Positions 45,414 through 56,180 of a stretch of DNA of 64,000 bases are shown here, in pieces. Positions within the stretch are counted from its first letter, which is position 1. Every line of letters starts with the position of its first letter. A program made the position numbers and the translations under genes. The notes under the pieces were generated by a model that was not told where the DNA came from, ran no database searches, and saw only the letters and a list, made by a program, of their open reading frames with translations. The stretch is from Paramyrothecium sp. XJ0827. Its lineage: Eukaryota; Ascomycota; Sordariomycetes; Hypocreales; Stachybotryaceae. The stretch covers positions 2,356,001 to 2,420,000 of the forward strand of contig JAJFPB010000009.1 in the NCBI GenBank assembly GCA_020881915.1, written 5' to 3'.

Positions 45414-47843
45414 TCAGTTGGCTAGGTGTTCCCGGTCACCACCTTTTCTCATGACCCATATTTGCGTGACCAACAGTGAATCATGGATTGAGAGGCCCAG
45501 CGCGTTGCGAAACACGATAAAACGGTCTTTTGGAACGGGTTTCGTAAGTCCATCTGCAATTTGTTGCTCGGTTGGGACATATTGGAGCTCAACGTCTCCA
45601 TCCGAGACTCGTTCTCGAACGTAATGCCATTGAAGGTCAATGTGCTTAGTCCTGGCGTGGAACAGTGGATTCTTGGCCATTGCAATTGCCCCTTGATTGT
45701 CCCCGTAGAGGATAGTTGTTTGAAGGTCTCCATGTTTGTATTGGGCCAGAAGTTCGCGCAGCAACCCTCGTAGCCAGATCGCTTCTTTGGTGCATTGTGT
45801 TTGCCCCATGTATTCCGCTTCGCAGGATGATAGTGCGACCGTTGGTTGTCGTTTGGAGCTCCAACTGATGGCGCCTGTACCGACATTGAAGACATAACCA
45901 GCCGTTGACCGTCTGGTGTCGTGGTCGCCAGCCCAGTCTGAGTCGGTGTACCCAACTAACGGTCTGAGTGGTCCGCTGAAAACGAGTTCCAAGTCGATCG
46001 TTCCTCGTAAGTACCTCATGATGCGCTTGACGGCTTGGACGTGCTCGTTGGTTGGGTTTCCCAGATATCGGCTGCAGAGAGAGACGGCAAATGCGATGTC
46101 TGGGCGAGTGCCAAGCATGGCGTACATAAGTGAACCAATTGCCTTTGCGTACCATAGTTTCGTCGTTTCAGACGCTTTGTATTCGTCTGGGACAGGTTGG
46201 AATTTAGACGTGCTTAGGGAGTTGTGACTGGCTTGCTCTCCCACATGTCAAATTCCGTAGGACCTTCTCGACATATGCTCGTTGGGAGAGGAAGATGGCC
46301 TTGTTGCGTCTGTCTCTCCGAACGGACATTCCCAGATAGTACTGACACGGACCAAGATCAGTCATTTCGAATTTCTTGCTCAAGGCGGCTTTGATTTGGC
46401 GGATTTCTTCCTTATCGGGACCAGCGATTAGGAGATCATCCACGTAGACGGCGATGTAGGTTGTGCCACGGATGAAAACGCCAACATCGGCGTTGAGTGG
46501 TTTGAAGCCGAGGGTTTCCAGAAAATCAGATAATGTCTGGTACCAGATTCGGGGAGATTGTTTAAGACCGTAGAGAGCCTTCCGCAGTCGGAAGACTTTG
46601 CCTGATTTGTCGTCGAAGCCCTGTGGCTGAGTGACGTAGATTTCTTCTTTAACACCACCGTAAAGGAAGGCAGTTTTGACATCCATTTGTTCTAGTTCAA
46701 GGTCCAGGGCCGCAGCGATAGCGAAGATCATTTTATAGCTCATCGGCTTGACCACGGAGGCAAACGTCTCGTGGTAGTCGATTCCCTCTTTTGTTCGAAG
46801 CCTCTGACAACGAAGCGAGCTTTGAATCTGGTAATCTCGCCATCCTTTCCTCGCTTGAGCTTATATACCCATTTGCCTTGGAGAGTATGTTTTCCTGGAG
46901 GTAGGTTGACTGGTATGAAGGTGCCGTTTCTCGTTAAGGAGTCGATTTCGTCAATCATGGCATGCATCCATTGTTCGCTATGAGGCGAATTCATTGCTTC
47001 GGCAAAGGTTTCGGGTTCGGTCGGTTCGAGGTTGTTGGCGATCATGGCCAGATGAATGGCAATCATGGTGAAACGCCATTGGTTTTGTTGAGCTTCTGGG
47101 TCTTGTTGAGCTAGGACTGTGTGTCTCGATGGCATTTGTCCTCGGGTTTCCCGTACTGGAAAGCGTAGTTCGGAATGACGGTCGGTTGATTCCATTGGGA
47201 CTTGGTGTTCATTGATTACACCGTCGGGGCTTTGTGTTCTTTCTGGAGTCCCCAGTTCCACATGGAAGCTCGGCTCGTCTTGGTTCGGTAGATAGGATTG
47301 GTTGAGGGCTGCCTGTATCTCTTCGTCTGTTCTGATGTTTTCGGTTAGGGGTATAGTTGGAAGAGATGGTGTGAGATCCATCCGTTTTGCGTTGGGTTCG
47401 TCAGTTGGTTGCTCGGATGCAATTCGTTTTCTCGGCAGGGATTCCTCATCGAACACGACGTTATTCGCAAAGAATATTCTTCCATCATCGTCGACTAAGA
47501 CGTAGTTTGTGCTCCCTTGATAGCCGAGGAGTCGGCAGGGGATTGTCTTGTCGTCCATCTTCTTCCGTTTGGCTGAAGGCATTTTTGCAAAGCCTCGGCT
47601 GCCGATAACTCGGAGATGGGAGAGGTCCGGCACTTCCTTGTGCCATGCTTCATAAGGTGTGATTTGACGACCCGAGGCTGGTGAGAGGTTTCGTATATAT
47701 GCCATGGATTTGAGGACGTATGGCCAGAATTTCTTTTCCAGTCCTGAATGGATGAGAGTCGTTGTGAGTTTCTCGAGTAGGACACGGTTTGCTACTTCGG
47801 CCACCCCGTTTTGTTCGTGCTGTTCGGTAGCAGAGAAGATCAT
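45414..47843 (-). pseudogene. pol: copia pol: partial integrase, reverse transcriptase, RNase H with frameshifts
   Basis: Three minus-strand frames cover pol. 47843-46740 starts at the EQNGVAEVANR block near the integrase catalytic Glu, then carries the integrase C-terminal part and the start of RT. 46755-46204 has the RT core with YVDDLL at the active site. 46244-45414 has the RNase H part (GYTDSDWAGD, SSCEAEYMG, HIDLQWHYVRE). The first shift lies in an A-run near 46800; two closely spaced shifts lie near 46205-46255. Protease (D-S/T-G) and the HHCC and D,D part of integrase are absent between gag and this fragment. The product cannot integrate on its own. Confidence 0.9.
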
Positions 47844-47848
47844 CTCAA

Positions 47849-48736
47849 TTATCTTGTTTTCGCAGTAGAGAGTGATTGTATCAGCTTGGTTTTCTCCCGT
47901 TCACTCCGAAGTGCTCGTTTTCTCCTGAACTCCTCAAGAAGATCGGGGTGTAAGCCAAAACATCCGGCCTTGTTGTGACCTGGTTTGTTGCAGTGGTCGC
48001 ATGTTTGAGTCACTCGGTCTTTGCGAAGACCACGTGTTCCAGCCAGCAGAGCTGTTTGTTGTATCTTGGTCTTTTCTCGTTGTTGAATGTTCATCTCCTC
48101 TTGCTCTGCTGCGGCAAGGGCGATTTCGAATGTGACGGCAGGTTTGGTTACTTCTCCGTTGGAGCCTCTTTCGGGCAGCAAGTTGTGGTTTTGGTAGAAA
48201 GCAGTGAGGAACACTTCGTATTCGGGGCCAAGTCCGGTTAGGAACTTATTGATGAATTGAGGCGTGCCGATTTTGCATGTCTCGTCTAGTTGCAAGAGTT
48301 CAGATTGAGCTTCTCGCAGCCGTTCCGCGAAGTTCATGACTCCCGAGCATTGGTCTAGGGTGAGGCTGTTGTATCGTCGATCGAGTTCTTGGAAAACCGC
48401 GCTTCCCTTTGGTTTGAAGCGCTTCTCAAGCTCACTGAACATCTCCGTGACGGTCTCCTTGTCCTTTACCTGCTCCCTGGCGTTGTATCCAAGTCGATTG
48501 AGGACGGCTCCGCACGCGCGTTCCTGCTTGGAGAGCCAGTTGTCGATCTTTTCAACGGTCGCGGCGCTGGTGCCGGTGGGTTTGTCCTTGTTTCGTTTGA
48601 ACAAGTCTCCATAACCCGACATCGTGAGATGATCCTTCATTTCTCGGCTCCAGTTGATCCATCCCGCTGTTGATTCTAGCTTCGGGATGTTGGCTAGGTT
48701 GCCAAGTGTTCCTGTCGATTCCTTCGAGGCCGACAT
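47849..48736 (-). CDS. gag: copia Gag (nucleocapsid) protein
   Basis: Intact 295-residue frame from ATG 48736. The N-terminal half shows copia-type features (W-x-x-W-x-x-E-M near residue 28, then ELEKRFKPKG and LRYNSL-like helices). A zinc knuckle CX2CX4HX4C (CDHCNKPGHNKAGC) lies near residue 247. It would package element RNA into virus-like particles in the cytoplasm. Gag ends only 5 bp before the pol fragment because the protease region is deleted. An intact Gag could keep the copy mobilisable in trans. Confidence 0.9.
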   Translation of the reverse strand: MSASKESTGTLGNLANIPKLESTAGWINWSREMKDHLTMSGYGDLFKRNKDKPTGTSAATVEKIDNWLSKQERACGAVLNRLGYNAREQVKDKETVTEMFSELEKRFKPKGSAVFQELDRRYNSLTLDQCSGVMNFAERLREAQSELLQLDETCKIGTPQFINKFLTGLGPEYEVFLTAFYQNHNLLPERGSNGEVTKPAVTFEIALAAAEQEEMNIQQREKTKIQQTALLAGTRGLRKDRVTQTCDHCNKPGHNKAGCFGLHPDLLEEFRRKRALRSEREKTKLIQSLSTAKTR

Positions 48737-49580
48737 GCTTGAGGATGGATTCCTTGATGGCTGGACGAGAGAAGGCGTGGGACGAGTGAAGGGCAGGTTC
48801 AGGTGAATCTTCCCTCTTCAGCCTAGCGATGTCCCTTGCGAGCGCGAGGCTGGAATGCTCGTTGTTGTCGATGGTATCGGTAACGGATGAGTCGGAGCTC
48901 CCATTGGCTGTAACGTGGGTTTCTCCTGGTTCTGATGAGGCAATTGAGGTAACTTCAAGGCCCCAAATGTTGGTTGAACTTGCGTCTGAAAGCGAGTCGT
49001 CGGTGTCGGAGTGGGTTGCCCAGGACTCAAAACTTAGAAGGGAACCACTCGGAGATACAAGGCCTCAGAGGTCCTTTTCTAAGCGATGTGGAATCAACTA
49101 GAATAGCTGCTTTATCAGCCTGTAGCGATAGGTGGGGATATTCCTGTGGCAAATTCCTTCCTTTCCAGCAGCTTCCAATAGGTTCCTTTTTGCCACATAT
49201 TCAACAAGATTAAACAACAGCATCCAGCAACAGAACATCCGTCAAGGTCAGCGACACGATGAGGAAAAATGTTGCTTGTGGAGGAAACAAAGGAAGCTCG
49301 GTTTCAAGAGGGGTCGAGCTCTTAAATTATAGTCGTGTGAAGCCATCGTGAGGTCGAGTCTATGGCGAAAGTTTTGCGCAAGGATTTTAATCGAGAGGCT
49401 GGTGACGGGTGAGGCCGGGAAGTGTGCAAAACCCAGTGTTTGATTCCTAAATCACTATTCGGTTAAAATTTCGGGTAAGGTGTGGTGAGTATCTTTGTCG
49501 CAGTGGAAGGAGGCGATTAGACCTCGAGTTATAGTGGAAATCATGATTAGGAGGATACTCAGCTGTATGGTGGCTTTTCC

Positions 49581-49592
49581 GGGCTCATAACC
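49581..49592 (-). other. primer-binding site, half tRNA-iMet type
   Basis: Plus strand gggctcataacc, directly beside the 5' LTR, equals the anticodon stem-loop of initiator tRNA-Met. Copia elements prime from this internal, cleaved tRNA-iMet fragment rather than the 3' end. Confidence 0.75.
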
Positions 49593-49733
49593 TGTTAAAA
49601 TGAGCATATTATATTGATTAAAGAAGAAGAAAGGCTAGCGCTAACCAGCGGAAGCTATAGACAAGACATCCACATCCCAGCCACCAATGGATCGGAATAG
49701 CCATTGATCCGTCAAAAACAACGGATCTCAACA
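49593..49733 (-). repeat. 5' LTR of copia element
   Basis: Identical to the 3' LTR; should contain the element promoter. Confidence 0.95.
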
Positions 49734-49738
49734 CATTT
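49734..49738 (+). repeat. target site duplication, right copy (cattt)
   Basis: Matches 44526-44530. Confidence 0.9.
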
Positions 49739-51778
49739 GACCAAATGTGGCCGATTGGAGAATCAAGGCTGGCCAGCAACAAATTACTGCAGACAATGAA
49801 TGGTGGAGTGGAACTGGCAATTGACGGCAAAGCACAGCGTGTTTCCAATGTTAAGTAGTACAGGCCGTGGACCAGGGCTAAAAGCTCGGCGAGCTTAATA
49901 ATGAGCGGTGATGCGGTAGGGAGTCTCCTCCCAAGGCCAACAGGGCGCATCGTTCATTCGCAGATAATGTGAGATGGAACTGTGGATGGTGAAGGTGGGG
50001 TGTGTGTGTAGGTTTGGGAGCTTCCAGGATCCGTTTTGGCGGCCAGAAGCCATGTGTGGGTGTGGGCTCAGAGGTTGGCGAGCTCTTTATGTCCGAGATA
50101 GCAAGGATGGTGTGCGTCTGTGGACCGCAAGTGTGTGTGACCTGCGTTGCGTTGGCAGTGGGGTGGCCTAGGCACTGCACCAACTGCTGGTGGGGACGGG
50201 CTAAGAAGCCTGGGCGTGGTACCTTTTCATGCCATCACTCGACAAGGATCTCAACGATCTCAGGTTTACAAATTGATCCAACTGGGATGCGGCGCTGACC
50301 TTTCTCTGATCACTTTTCCGGGAAGAGTGGAAAATGTGATAGAAACACCTGCTGTGGCTTGGCAATCCGGGCTTCCGTACCGCCTCTTCCACCAGTTTGG
50401 CAGTTCCACGGCAATTCGATATGCTCACACCCATCGCCCAAATACACAATTGGCCAGACAGTCTGGAGCGCAGCGCGCAGGTCTTGGAAGTCCAGAAAAA
50501 CAGAAACATGTCATTCTTTACACACCTTCTTGAATGGAAAGTGTTTGGCCACGAGGCAGCGGGTCTATGTGAGGAGGTGGTAAGCTTTGTGATTTCAAGC
50601 CATCTGTCGCCTTAGAGAACAAAAAAGTCTCGCTCGAAACCCAGCGTTCAAGGCCGGTGGTAAAGAGGCAGGAGAATAAAATCACCAATGTTTGCAGATG
50701 TCTTCGGTGATATGAAAATACGAATACAAGTTGATTCGAGTGCTTCAGTAGCTCATGTTAAGACGGCATCGATAGCTGCTGTGACCAGGGAGACAGAAGA
50801 ACATGAAAATGACTCTGCTGCAGCAGAGATCTCGGCAAATCGTTGATAGCATTGTACACCTAAAGCCACTGGACAGGATCAAGTTCAGGCCTCATCATAC
50901 GTCATCCAACGCAAAAGCTGTCGATGGTCTTCGACTGCGGAAATGCAAAAAATGACAGGCGTCCTTATATGGCATCTGTCTCGGCTTCTGAGAATCTCTG
51001 CATTTGTTCGTCCCTACGTGTATTGCGAGCAAAAATGGCGGACGCCACCCTGAGCTGGGTCTTGTTGGCGACAGAGGGGTAGCGCCATGCAGAACAGAAA
51101 TTTCTCAAATCCTGTGGGATAAGGAGTAGGGGGCGTGAGGGAAAGGAACAGAGGTATAAAAAAGAAGAAAAGAGAAAAAAGAGAAGAAAAAAAGGACCTG
51201 TAGTCTGCGCAGCCTGGTGAGATAGCCGTACTCTCCCGGCAGTAGTCCACGTTCTGATCCCAGAAAGTTCCGCATCAATGGGATGTAGGCAGCTATGTGA
51301 TAAATCACATTGGTCCAGGGCGACCTACATCCGGAGGCTTATGCTTGTGGACAAGACAATGGTTGTCTGTTCAATCCGACGCGGTACTTCTGCCCATACA
51401 TTAGTTGTGCATGGGCTGTAACGCAAGGCCAGCTTGCCAATGCTTCGTGCCATTTTTCAGACTCAAGCACTCGTTTACAATCCGTTTCCCCACCCAGTAT
51501 ACATAAAGTCGACGACTTCATGATAGGGACTTTTCAATCAGCCTTTCATCTACACATCAAGCCTGCTAAAGAATTCAATGCAATGAAAGAGGCGCCAAAG
51601 GCAGTTCAAATGCCATTCCAAAGTTGCTGCCATACGTTTTAAACGTGTGTTGCATGCAAACATCTTCCTACAATCAAAGACAAATACGAGACCGGACGTC
51701 CACTATCGTACATTATAGTAAAAGGCCACCATCTCATGCCTGCCAAGTGCTTCACTCATTGATTCATTCAGCACCACG
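49739..51778. other. sparse region, original upstream flank of the interrupted ORF
   Basis: Overlapping ORFs up to 128 codons lack motifs and ATG or splice support. A purine-only tract (about 51153-51196, a/g on the plus strand) is the only marked feature. Confidence 0.45.
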
Positions 51779-52837
51779 CTAAACAGCCGCATTTAGCGGA
51801 TTCTCATCCTCCGACTTCGTCCTCGTCGCGGAGAACCAGGACATGTTTTTCACTGCTTCCTGCAGGCGCGCAGTGAATCGCCAGAAGCCATGCAGCCAAC
51901 AAAGTGATATGCTCTTTTTAAGTACTGCCTCTGAGTGCTCGAGAACCTCGATCCTTCTCTTGAGCTCAGAGACGAGCCTTCGCTCAGCTGAAAGATTTGC
52001 ATCTTGGCGTTGCGCCTCATGGGCTTGCACTCGGATTTTGGCTGTCAGCGCCAGCTCGGTTTGATGCTGCCTCTCGACTTCATCTTTGAGGCTGGTTATT
52101 TGATCTGAAAGACCGTCCATTTCATGGACACGGTCGTCCTGGTTGGTTTTGAGGGCTGCAAGTTCTTCACGCGCCTGAACTGCCTCTTCCTGCAAAGCAC
52201 GATTTTGGTTGGATGTGATGATCAATTCTTCGCGCAGTGTTGCCAGTTCATTTCCGCTGTCTTCTGCAAACCTCTTATTCATGACTGCCAACCTTTGTGT
52301 TTCGCCTTCTTTGGCTATTTTCTCCTCTTCAAGTCGCTGGCACAGCCTGCTCAATTGCTGGATCTCACGACGGAAGTTGTCAAATTGATCTCGCGACCGT
52401 TCTTTTTCTGCTGCCAATTCTCTCAGGTGCTTATGACAAGCGGCGTCAGCAGCGCTGAGTTTCTCTTCCATTGCAAATAACCTGAATTCAGTGACATTAT
52501 CCGGGAGCTGGCACACGTTTTCATGATGTTGGCTAGCCACCTGTACAACGCGAGCCCAGCGCGTGGCAGTTTGTTCGACTTGCTGAGAATGGTAATCGGG
52601 GCAGAGGCAAAGAGCAGCTAGTCGACGGAGCGTCTGTTTCTGGATATCGCTTGGCTTCATGCACGACATTTGCAGGAGCAATGGGCGTATAGCTGAAAGC
52701 GAAGGCTCTTTGATAGTCCAGCGGCACCGGGCATCATTTCGACTCCTGGCATGGCCAACGCACTGTATGTCTCCATGTTTATTGTCGCTGTCGGTGATCT
52801 GTAGCAGATTCGATGGATCCCACAGCGGAGTGCCCAT
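51779..52837 (-). CDS. coiled-coil protein with fungal N-terminal Cys domain
   Basis: Continuous minus-strand frame of 352 residues from ATG 52837. The N-terminal 100 residues contain CVGHARSRNDARCRW followed by a helical stretch ending LAALCLCPDYHSQQ, a layout known from many fungal hypothetical proteins. Residues about 123-320 are a long heptad-rich coiled coil (EEKLSAADAACHKHLRELAA and onward). The C-terminus has an aromatic patch (LCWLHGFWRFTARLQ). It probably dimerises; role unknown. The frame is open upstream of the ATG, so a further exon may exist. Confidence 0.65.
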   Translation of the reverse strand: MGTPLWDPSNLLQITDSDNKHGDIQCVGHARSRNDARCRWTIKEPSLSAIRPLLLQMSCMKPSDIQKQTLRRLAALCLCPDYHSQQVEQTATRWARVVQVASQHHENVCQLPDNVTEFRLFAMEEKLSAADAACHKHLRELAAEKERSRDQFDNFRREIQQLSRLCQRLEEEKIAKEGETQRLAVMNKRFAEDSGNELATLREELIITSNQNRALQEEAVQAREELAALKTNQDDRVHEMDGLSDQITSLKDEVERQHQTELALTAKIRVQAHEAQRQDANLSAERRLVSELKRRIEVLEHSEAVLKKSISLCWLHGFWRFTARLQEAVKNMSWFSATRTKSEDENPLNAAV

Positions 52838-53623
52838 TGCAGTAATTACGTGTTGAAAGATTTGTCTGAGTGACACGGGTTCATTCAGATGATGATGATG
52901 ACTTTTTCGAGCTATGATTGTATTTGAATAAGGACAGGTTTGATGTGGACATGAGGGGTTGCCAGCTACACACCATGGCGATCACTTGGGCGAGTTGAGC
53001 CAACATGCATATCTTGAAACAGTGCTGCGCCATCCCCCGCAGCAGACGTAAGCGCGCGGAAACAATCCGGGTGAAGATCGAGGCAGGGGGCTTGGCGATG
53101 GATGTTGTCCGTAGCATTGCAGTATGCCAACCGAGCGAGATTGAATTCCAAGTAGAGAAAAAAGAGCTACAAAAGTTTGGTATGGACGTCTACACAACTA
53201 GGGGTAATTATGGGAGAGGCTGGGTTGCGCACCACGGACCAGCACAGGCTGTGGGTTTGGCTTCCAAGCGGTCTGGGCGTGGTTGATTTTCCCCAGGTGA
53301 TTAAAAGCAGTGAACCACGGCTCTTCCCGTCTGTTCGCGTGCTTTTTGACTTGGGCAAGCCTCGATTGTGTGCAGAGCACCAGGATGTGTAAGCTGAGAG
53401 CAATTCCCTGGGGCGGTGACTCGTGGGTCCTGGGTGCGTTTTGAACAAATTGTGGAAAAGAAGATCCAACAACTAAGAACGTTGTTCTAGCCCGGTATCT
53501 CTGAAGTAATACAGAGTATATCGGCGGGAGTTCGACAGATTCGAGGCACGGCCGTGCTTCAAGGTGAAAAGAAGAGTGAGTACAGAGTAGAGTAGAGGTA
53601 GCCTGCTATTTGTCTGAAACTAG
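52838..53623. other. intergenic region
   Basis: No gene supported; short ORFs on both strands only. Confidence 0.45.
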
Positions 53624-53662
53624 CCTAATCGGGGTGTACCTTCGAAGTACACCCCGATTAGG
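53624..53662. repeat. 39-bp near-perfect hairpin
   Basis: Arms cctaatcggggtgtac and gtacaccccgattagg are exact complements (16 bp) around the 7-nt loop cttcgaa. The repeat lies in a gene-free stretch. Confidence 0.9.
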
Positions 53663-54214
53663 AATAAGTACCTACCCCATGATTCAATAACTTGGTAGGT
53701 CTTTAATTTAGCGCTCTCTGGGGGGAAACCAGCGATGAGAGAGCCACCTACTTAAGATCTCGATTAGAAACAGGGACAAGACGCTGGGAAATATATGGGT
53801 TACCAAAGCCAAAGACCGAGTGGAAGACGTGCTACTCATCTCCCGTGTCGACAAAACCATATGTGTGCATGGGAAGCCAACTTTGTACTCCTGAGGTTAG
53901 AGGCGGCATGAGTATTCTTTGGCGCCAATCGAGCCAGGCAATAACTTCCCCATAGTCCTGCCACAAACCAGAAGCTTTCCCCATGGGGAGAGCCGAATTA
54001 CCGTGTCGACTGCGTCACTCGAGTTTTCTACAATGCGCAACTTATAATCTAGTCCGAGGTAGAATAATATGGTCTGCTTTCGATTCCCCGCATTTCGGGG
54101 CCCATCCCAGGACTTTTTCCTCGGCCGGCCTAAATTCCGGGACATGCTCCGCTTCCCGAAAGTGGTATAAACTTGTAACCAGCAAGAGTTTTTAGAGCAT
54201 GAGAAAACAGACTG
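53663..54214. other. intergenic region upstream of the beta-helix gene
   Basis: The missing 5' part of the GH28-like gene is not found here in any frame. An ATG at 54199 opens a different frame (54199-54420). Confidence 0.4.
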
Positions 54215-55546
54215 TTGTGTATCAGGTTCTGCCATACTGGAAGTCGCGCATTTGGACCGGGCATCAACAACGGATCAGCATACTCGAAGGTTGTGGACGG
54301 GAACCTGATGGTACCCTCAAACACAATAGTCTACCTAGCTCCTGGTGCATTCTTCACAGCCAAGCTCAACTTCATCAAGGTCTCAAACTCTGCCGTTCGC
54401 GGCCATGTATTTATTTATAAAAGGCCAAATGGCGGCGCCATCCTGATTGACCGGTCCCAGAACATCGTCGTCGAACGAGTCACATCGCTTGGCTCCACTG
54501 GCTTCAGTCTTACCACTGGTGAGGCAAACGGAGTACACATCAATGGATATCGATCTTTTTCCTTCCATGGCAATGAAGATGGAGTGGACTTCTTTTGTTC
54601 CAGCGACATACTTGTTGAAAATTGTTTCCTACGCAACTCAGATGACACGATAGCCATCTATTCGCACCGATGGGACTACTGCGGTGATACACGCAACATA
54701 ACCATCCGAAACTGCACCCTTCTACCAGATATTGCTCACCCGATTAATATTGGAACGCACGGAAACCCGGCTGCGCCAGAGACTACAAGCGGAATTCACA
54801 TCAGCGACATCGACATACTAGACCACTACGAGAACCAGATGTGGTACCAAGGATGTATTGCTATCAACGCAGCCGATTGTAACCTGATTGAGAATGTGTT
54901 TTTCGAGGACATCAGAATTGAAAAGATCTCCAAAGGTCAACTGTGTAATCTTCGCGTGATGCAGAACAGCATGTGGACTACCGGGCCGGGTCACGGAATA
55001 CGCAATGTCACCTTCAGAAACGTTGAGCTGAACATGGAGAACTCGGAGGTCGTGAATCCATCTCTTTTGCTTGGCTACGATGAAACGAGGAAACTGGAGA
55101 ACATCACATTTGAGAACTTGAAGATTGGCGGGGTGTTGGTTCACGATAAGATGGAGAGGCCTCATTGGTACATGGTTGCGGACTTTGTTCCGGCATTTAT
55201 TAATGAACATGTGACGGACGCAAGTTCATCTTGGCTAAATAATATAGAGTACCTAATAGGAAAAAAACTCTTAAATATTGCATTGAAATACAATCTAGTC
55301 ATCGGATTCTGTTACGGCAAAGCTCACACGAAACATGGCTCAGTAATAAGCGTCGTGGATCTGGAGGTTGGACAAGCCTGCTTTAGCCATTTAGTGCCTT
55401 TGGCGAACTGTGCACTTAATTTACTGGAATCTTGCGTCTGCTTGGTCAGTATTGCTAGAACGCATGAATCAGAGTTGGTGGAAATGGAAGTTTATACGTT
55501 CTCAACCATCGCAAATTACGCCGGGCAATTCTTCGCCGTCCATTAG
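54215..55546 (+). CDS. GH28-like (polygalacturonase-type) beta-helix protein, 5' incomplete
   Basis: A frame of 443 codons without ATG at its start. Residues about 10-340 are a right-handed beta-helix: FGPGINNGS, VPSNTIVYLAPGAFFTAKL, GVHINGYRSFSFHGNEDGVDFF, NCFLRNSDDTIAIYSH, INIGTHGNP, then repeated NVTFRNVEL-type strands ending WYMVADFVPAFINEHV. The NEDGVD and SDDTIAI blocks replace the usual NTDGID and GDDCIAIK of GH28 enzymes, so the catalytic Asp set is partly kept (D in EDGVD, DD in SDD), and the catalytic His of GHG is not obvious. The signal peptide and N-terminal strands are missing. The 100 residues after about 340 look unrelated, suggesting lost stop or intron. It may be a truncated pseudogene. 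Confidence 0.6.
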   Translation: MCIRFCHTGSRAFGPGINNGSAYSKVVDGNLMVPSNTIVYLAPGAFFTAKLNFIKVSNSAVRGHVFIYKRPNGGAILIDRSQNIVVERVTSLGSTGFSLTTGEANGVHINGYRSFSFHGNEDGVDFFCSSDILVENCFLRNSDDTIAIYSHRWDYCGDTRNITIRNCTLLPDIAHPINIGTHGNPAAPETTSGIHISDIDILDHYENQMWYQGCIAINAADCNLIENVFFEDIRIEKISKGQLCNLRVMQNSMWTTGPGHGIRNVTFRNVELNMENSEVVNPSLLLGYDETRKLENITFENLKIGGVLVHDKMERPHWYMVADFVPAFINEHVTDASSSWLNNIEYLIGKKLLNIALKYNLVIGFCYGKAHTKHGSVISVVDLEVGQACFSHLVPLANCALNLLESCVCLVSIARTHESELVEMEVYTFSTIANYAGQFFAVH

Positions 55547-56180
55547 CTGCATGTGCGATCATCCTTCTATGCCATTAATCAGTCTCATTGCAATGCGAAT
55601 GTCCTTATAGATCGCAACCATAGACCATGATTCAGAAAGAATATCCTGAATCTCGGTTTATGAGGCATGTCAAAGCCCGCTACTACAGCCAACTTCTGAT
55701 AACACTACTAGTTCATATTCTATCAAGCTCGTTCAGGCTTGAATCCTGGCCTCGAATAGCCGACGGAATTGTTATGGTTGAATTTGTTAATCAATCTCCA
55801 GTATAGCATGATATGCGTGCAAGAGCGCTAAGGGGCAAAGGGGCTAGAGAGAACAGAACGATCAATTGGCGGTTCGACAAGAACCACTGCACCAAGGGTC
55901 CAGAGCAGAGCACGCGTTGCGGAATCCACAAGCCCACTAACATCAGCCAATCGCATTCTCCGGCCTGAGATCCCACCCCCGACTCCACGGTTCCGGACTC
56001 GGAGGGGCCTTTAGTCTTATGCTAGCAAGACCATGCCAGATGGGGCTGGCTAGCACGCCCTGTCGCATTGACGACCAGGCGGATCCTCGAACTTTCTGAC
56101 TCTGCTGACCGGGACCGGTTCACGAACTCACAAAGCCATTCGATCAAGTTGAAGATAATCACGAATGGAGCGACTCGATC
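55547..56180. other. intergenic region
   Basis: No gene supported; contains the upstream region of the homeodomain gene. Confidence 0.45.

Larger units (their letters stand above)
44531..49733 (-). mobile_element. Ty1/copia LTR retrotransposon, defective, non-autonomous
   Basis: A 5,203-bp element is transcribed right to left. Identical 141-bp LTRs bound it, and a 5-bp direct duplication (cattt) flanks it. Order on the minus strand: LTR, primer-binding site, leader of about 840 bp, gag, then a pol region with integrase (C-terminal part only), reverse transcriptase and RNase H, 740 bp of 3' sequence, polypurine tract and LTR. Integrase-before-RT order marks the copia (Pseudoviridae) type. Aspartic protease and the integrase zinc and first catalytic part are missing and at least three frameshifts break pol. 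Identical LTRs imply a recent insertion despite the defects. Confidence 0.95.

Noticed and set aside
46740..46830. Possible programmed frameshift between integrase and reverse transcriptase
   Set aside because: Copia elements place shifts between gag and pol, not here, and two more shifts nearby make decay the simpler reading.
50147..50533. 128-codon plus-strand ORF
   Set aside because: Low-quality composition, overlapped by equally long ORFs on both strands, no motif or splice partner.
51153..51196. Purine tract as a retrotransposon polypurine tract or origin element
   Set aside because: No LTR or other element signature nearby; simple low-complexity sequence.
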